From an uncultured Pseudomonas sp. (GTDB lineage Bacteria > Pseudomonadota > Gammaproteobacteria > Pseudomonadales > Pseudomonadaceae): 30,327 bases of DNA. The stretch spans positions 1 to 30,327 of the forward strand of contig NZ_CAMPHN010000041.1 in NCBI RefSeq assembly GCF_946885885.1. The letters are read 5' to 3'. The notes beneath the pieces are model-generated. The model ran no database searches. It worked only from the letters and a program-made list of their open reading frames with translations, and had not been told where the DNA came from. Made by a program: the position numbers and the translations under genes. How positions within the stretch are numbered: position 1 is the first letter of the stretch; every line of letters begins with the position of its first letter. This document shows, in pieces, positions 30,252-30,327 of this stretch.

Positions 30252-30327
30252 ATGCAACGTTATTCCGGCTTCGGCCTGTTCAAGCACTCCTTCAGCCACC
30301 ATGAGAACTGGCAGCGCATGTGGCGCA
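30252..30327 (+). CDS. soxB: Sarcosine oxidase beta subunit (3' truncated by window end)
   Basis: Only 25 codons are present: MQRYSGFGLFKHSFSHHE followed by NWQRMWR, which matches the N-terminus of heterotetrameric sarcosine oxidase beta subunits in Pseudomonas. AGGAG precedes ATG 30252. The beta subunit carries the covalent FMN and the FAD site that oxidises sarcosine to glycine, in complex with SoxD, SoxA and SoxG, whose genes usually follow. Identification rests on this short segment and on the glyA context. Confidence 0.85.
   Translation, partial: MQRYSGFGLFKHSFSHHENWQRMWR

Overview
The window looks like a chromosomal piece of a high-GC Pseudomonas (sensu lato). The main evidence is the glycine betaine catabolic region (gbcA, gbcB, dgcA, dgcB, a dedicated ETF pair, an M19-type dipeptidase, a DUF5943 protein, threonine aldolase, glyA and the first codons of soxB), an EstA-type GDSL autotransporter, and intergenic gaps full of Pseudomonas-style palindromic repeats (REP/REPIN, GTAGGGTGGA...TCCACCCTAC and similar). 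No rRNA, tRNA, CRISPR array or complete transposase gene was seen.

Layout. 1-474 is the C-terminal end of an RTX/haemolysin-type Ca-binding protein, followed by a strong hairpin terminator. 540-1060 holds a possible gene remnant and two repeats. 1062-5450 (minus strand) is a compact operon of six overlapping genes: hotdog dehydratase, ABC ATPase, ABC-2 permease, acyl carrier protein, ketosynthase with an intact Cys-His-His triad, and a short ketosynthase-like protein without the active Cys. This is the least explained locus and the best candidate for an undescribed biosynthesis/export system. A divergent isoprenylcysteine-methyltransferase-like membrane gene follows (5578-6132). 6427-13128 is ordinary housekeeping and accessory content: estA, a lipoprotein, pip-dtd (overlapping), a UPF0158 protein, an HCCA-isomerase/DsbA-fold protein, and a divergent SDR/HxlR pair that shares two matched operators.

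13454-30327 is methylated-glycine catabolism. GbcA/GbcB (divergent) demethylate glycine betaine to dimethylglycine, DgcA/DgcB oxidise dimethylglycine to sarcosine, and the adjacent ETF alpha/beta probably carry the electrons. SoxB begins at the right edge for sarcosine to glycine, with GlyA (glycine/serine, C1-folate) just upstream and a threonine aldolase nearby. The minus-strand genes dipeptidase, DUF5943, dgcA, dgcB, etfA, etfB and an 81-aa protein are collinear but separated by repeats. A 29-codon membrane microprotein lies 2 nt after gbcA and precedes a good terminator.

A recurrent layer is mobile or repetitive DNA. Three intact MITE-like elements share CAGGCYGTTGAAAA inverted ends and are flanked by perfect 4-bp duplications (CTAG, ATAG, TTAA); a deleted fourth copy is also present. 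One intact copy sits inside a REPIN, and several repeats supply or touch the stop codon of the neighbouring gene.
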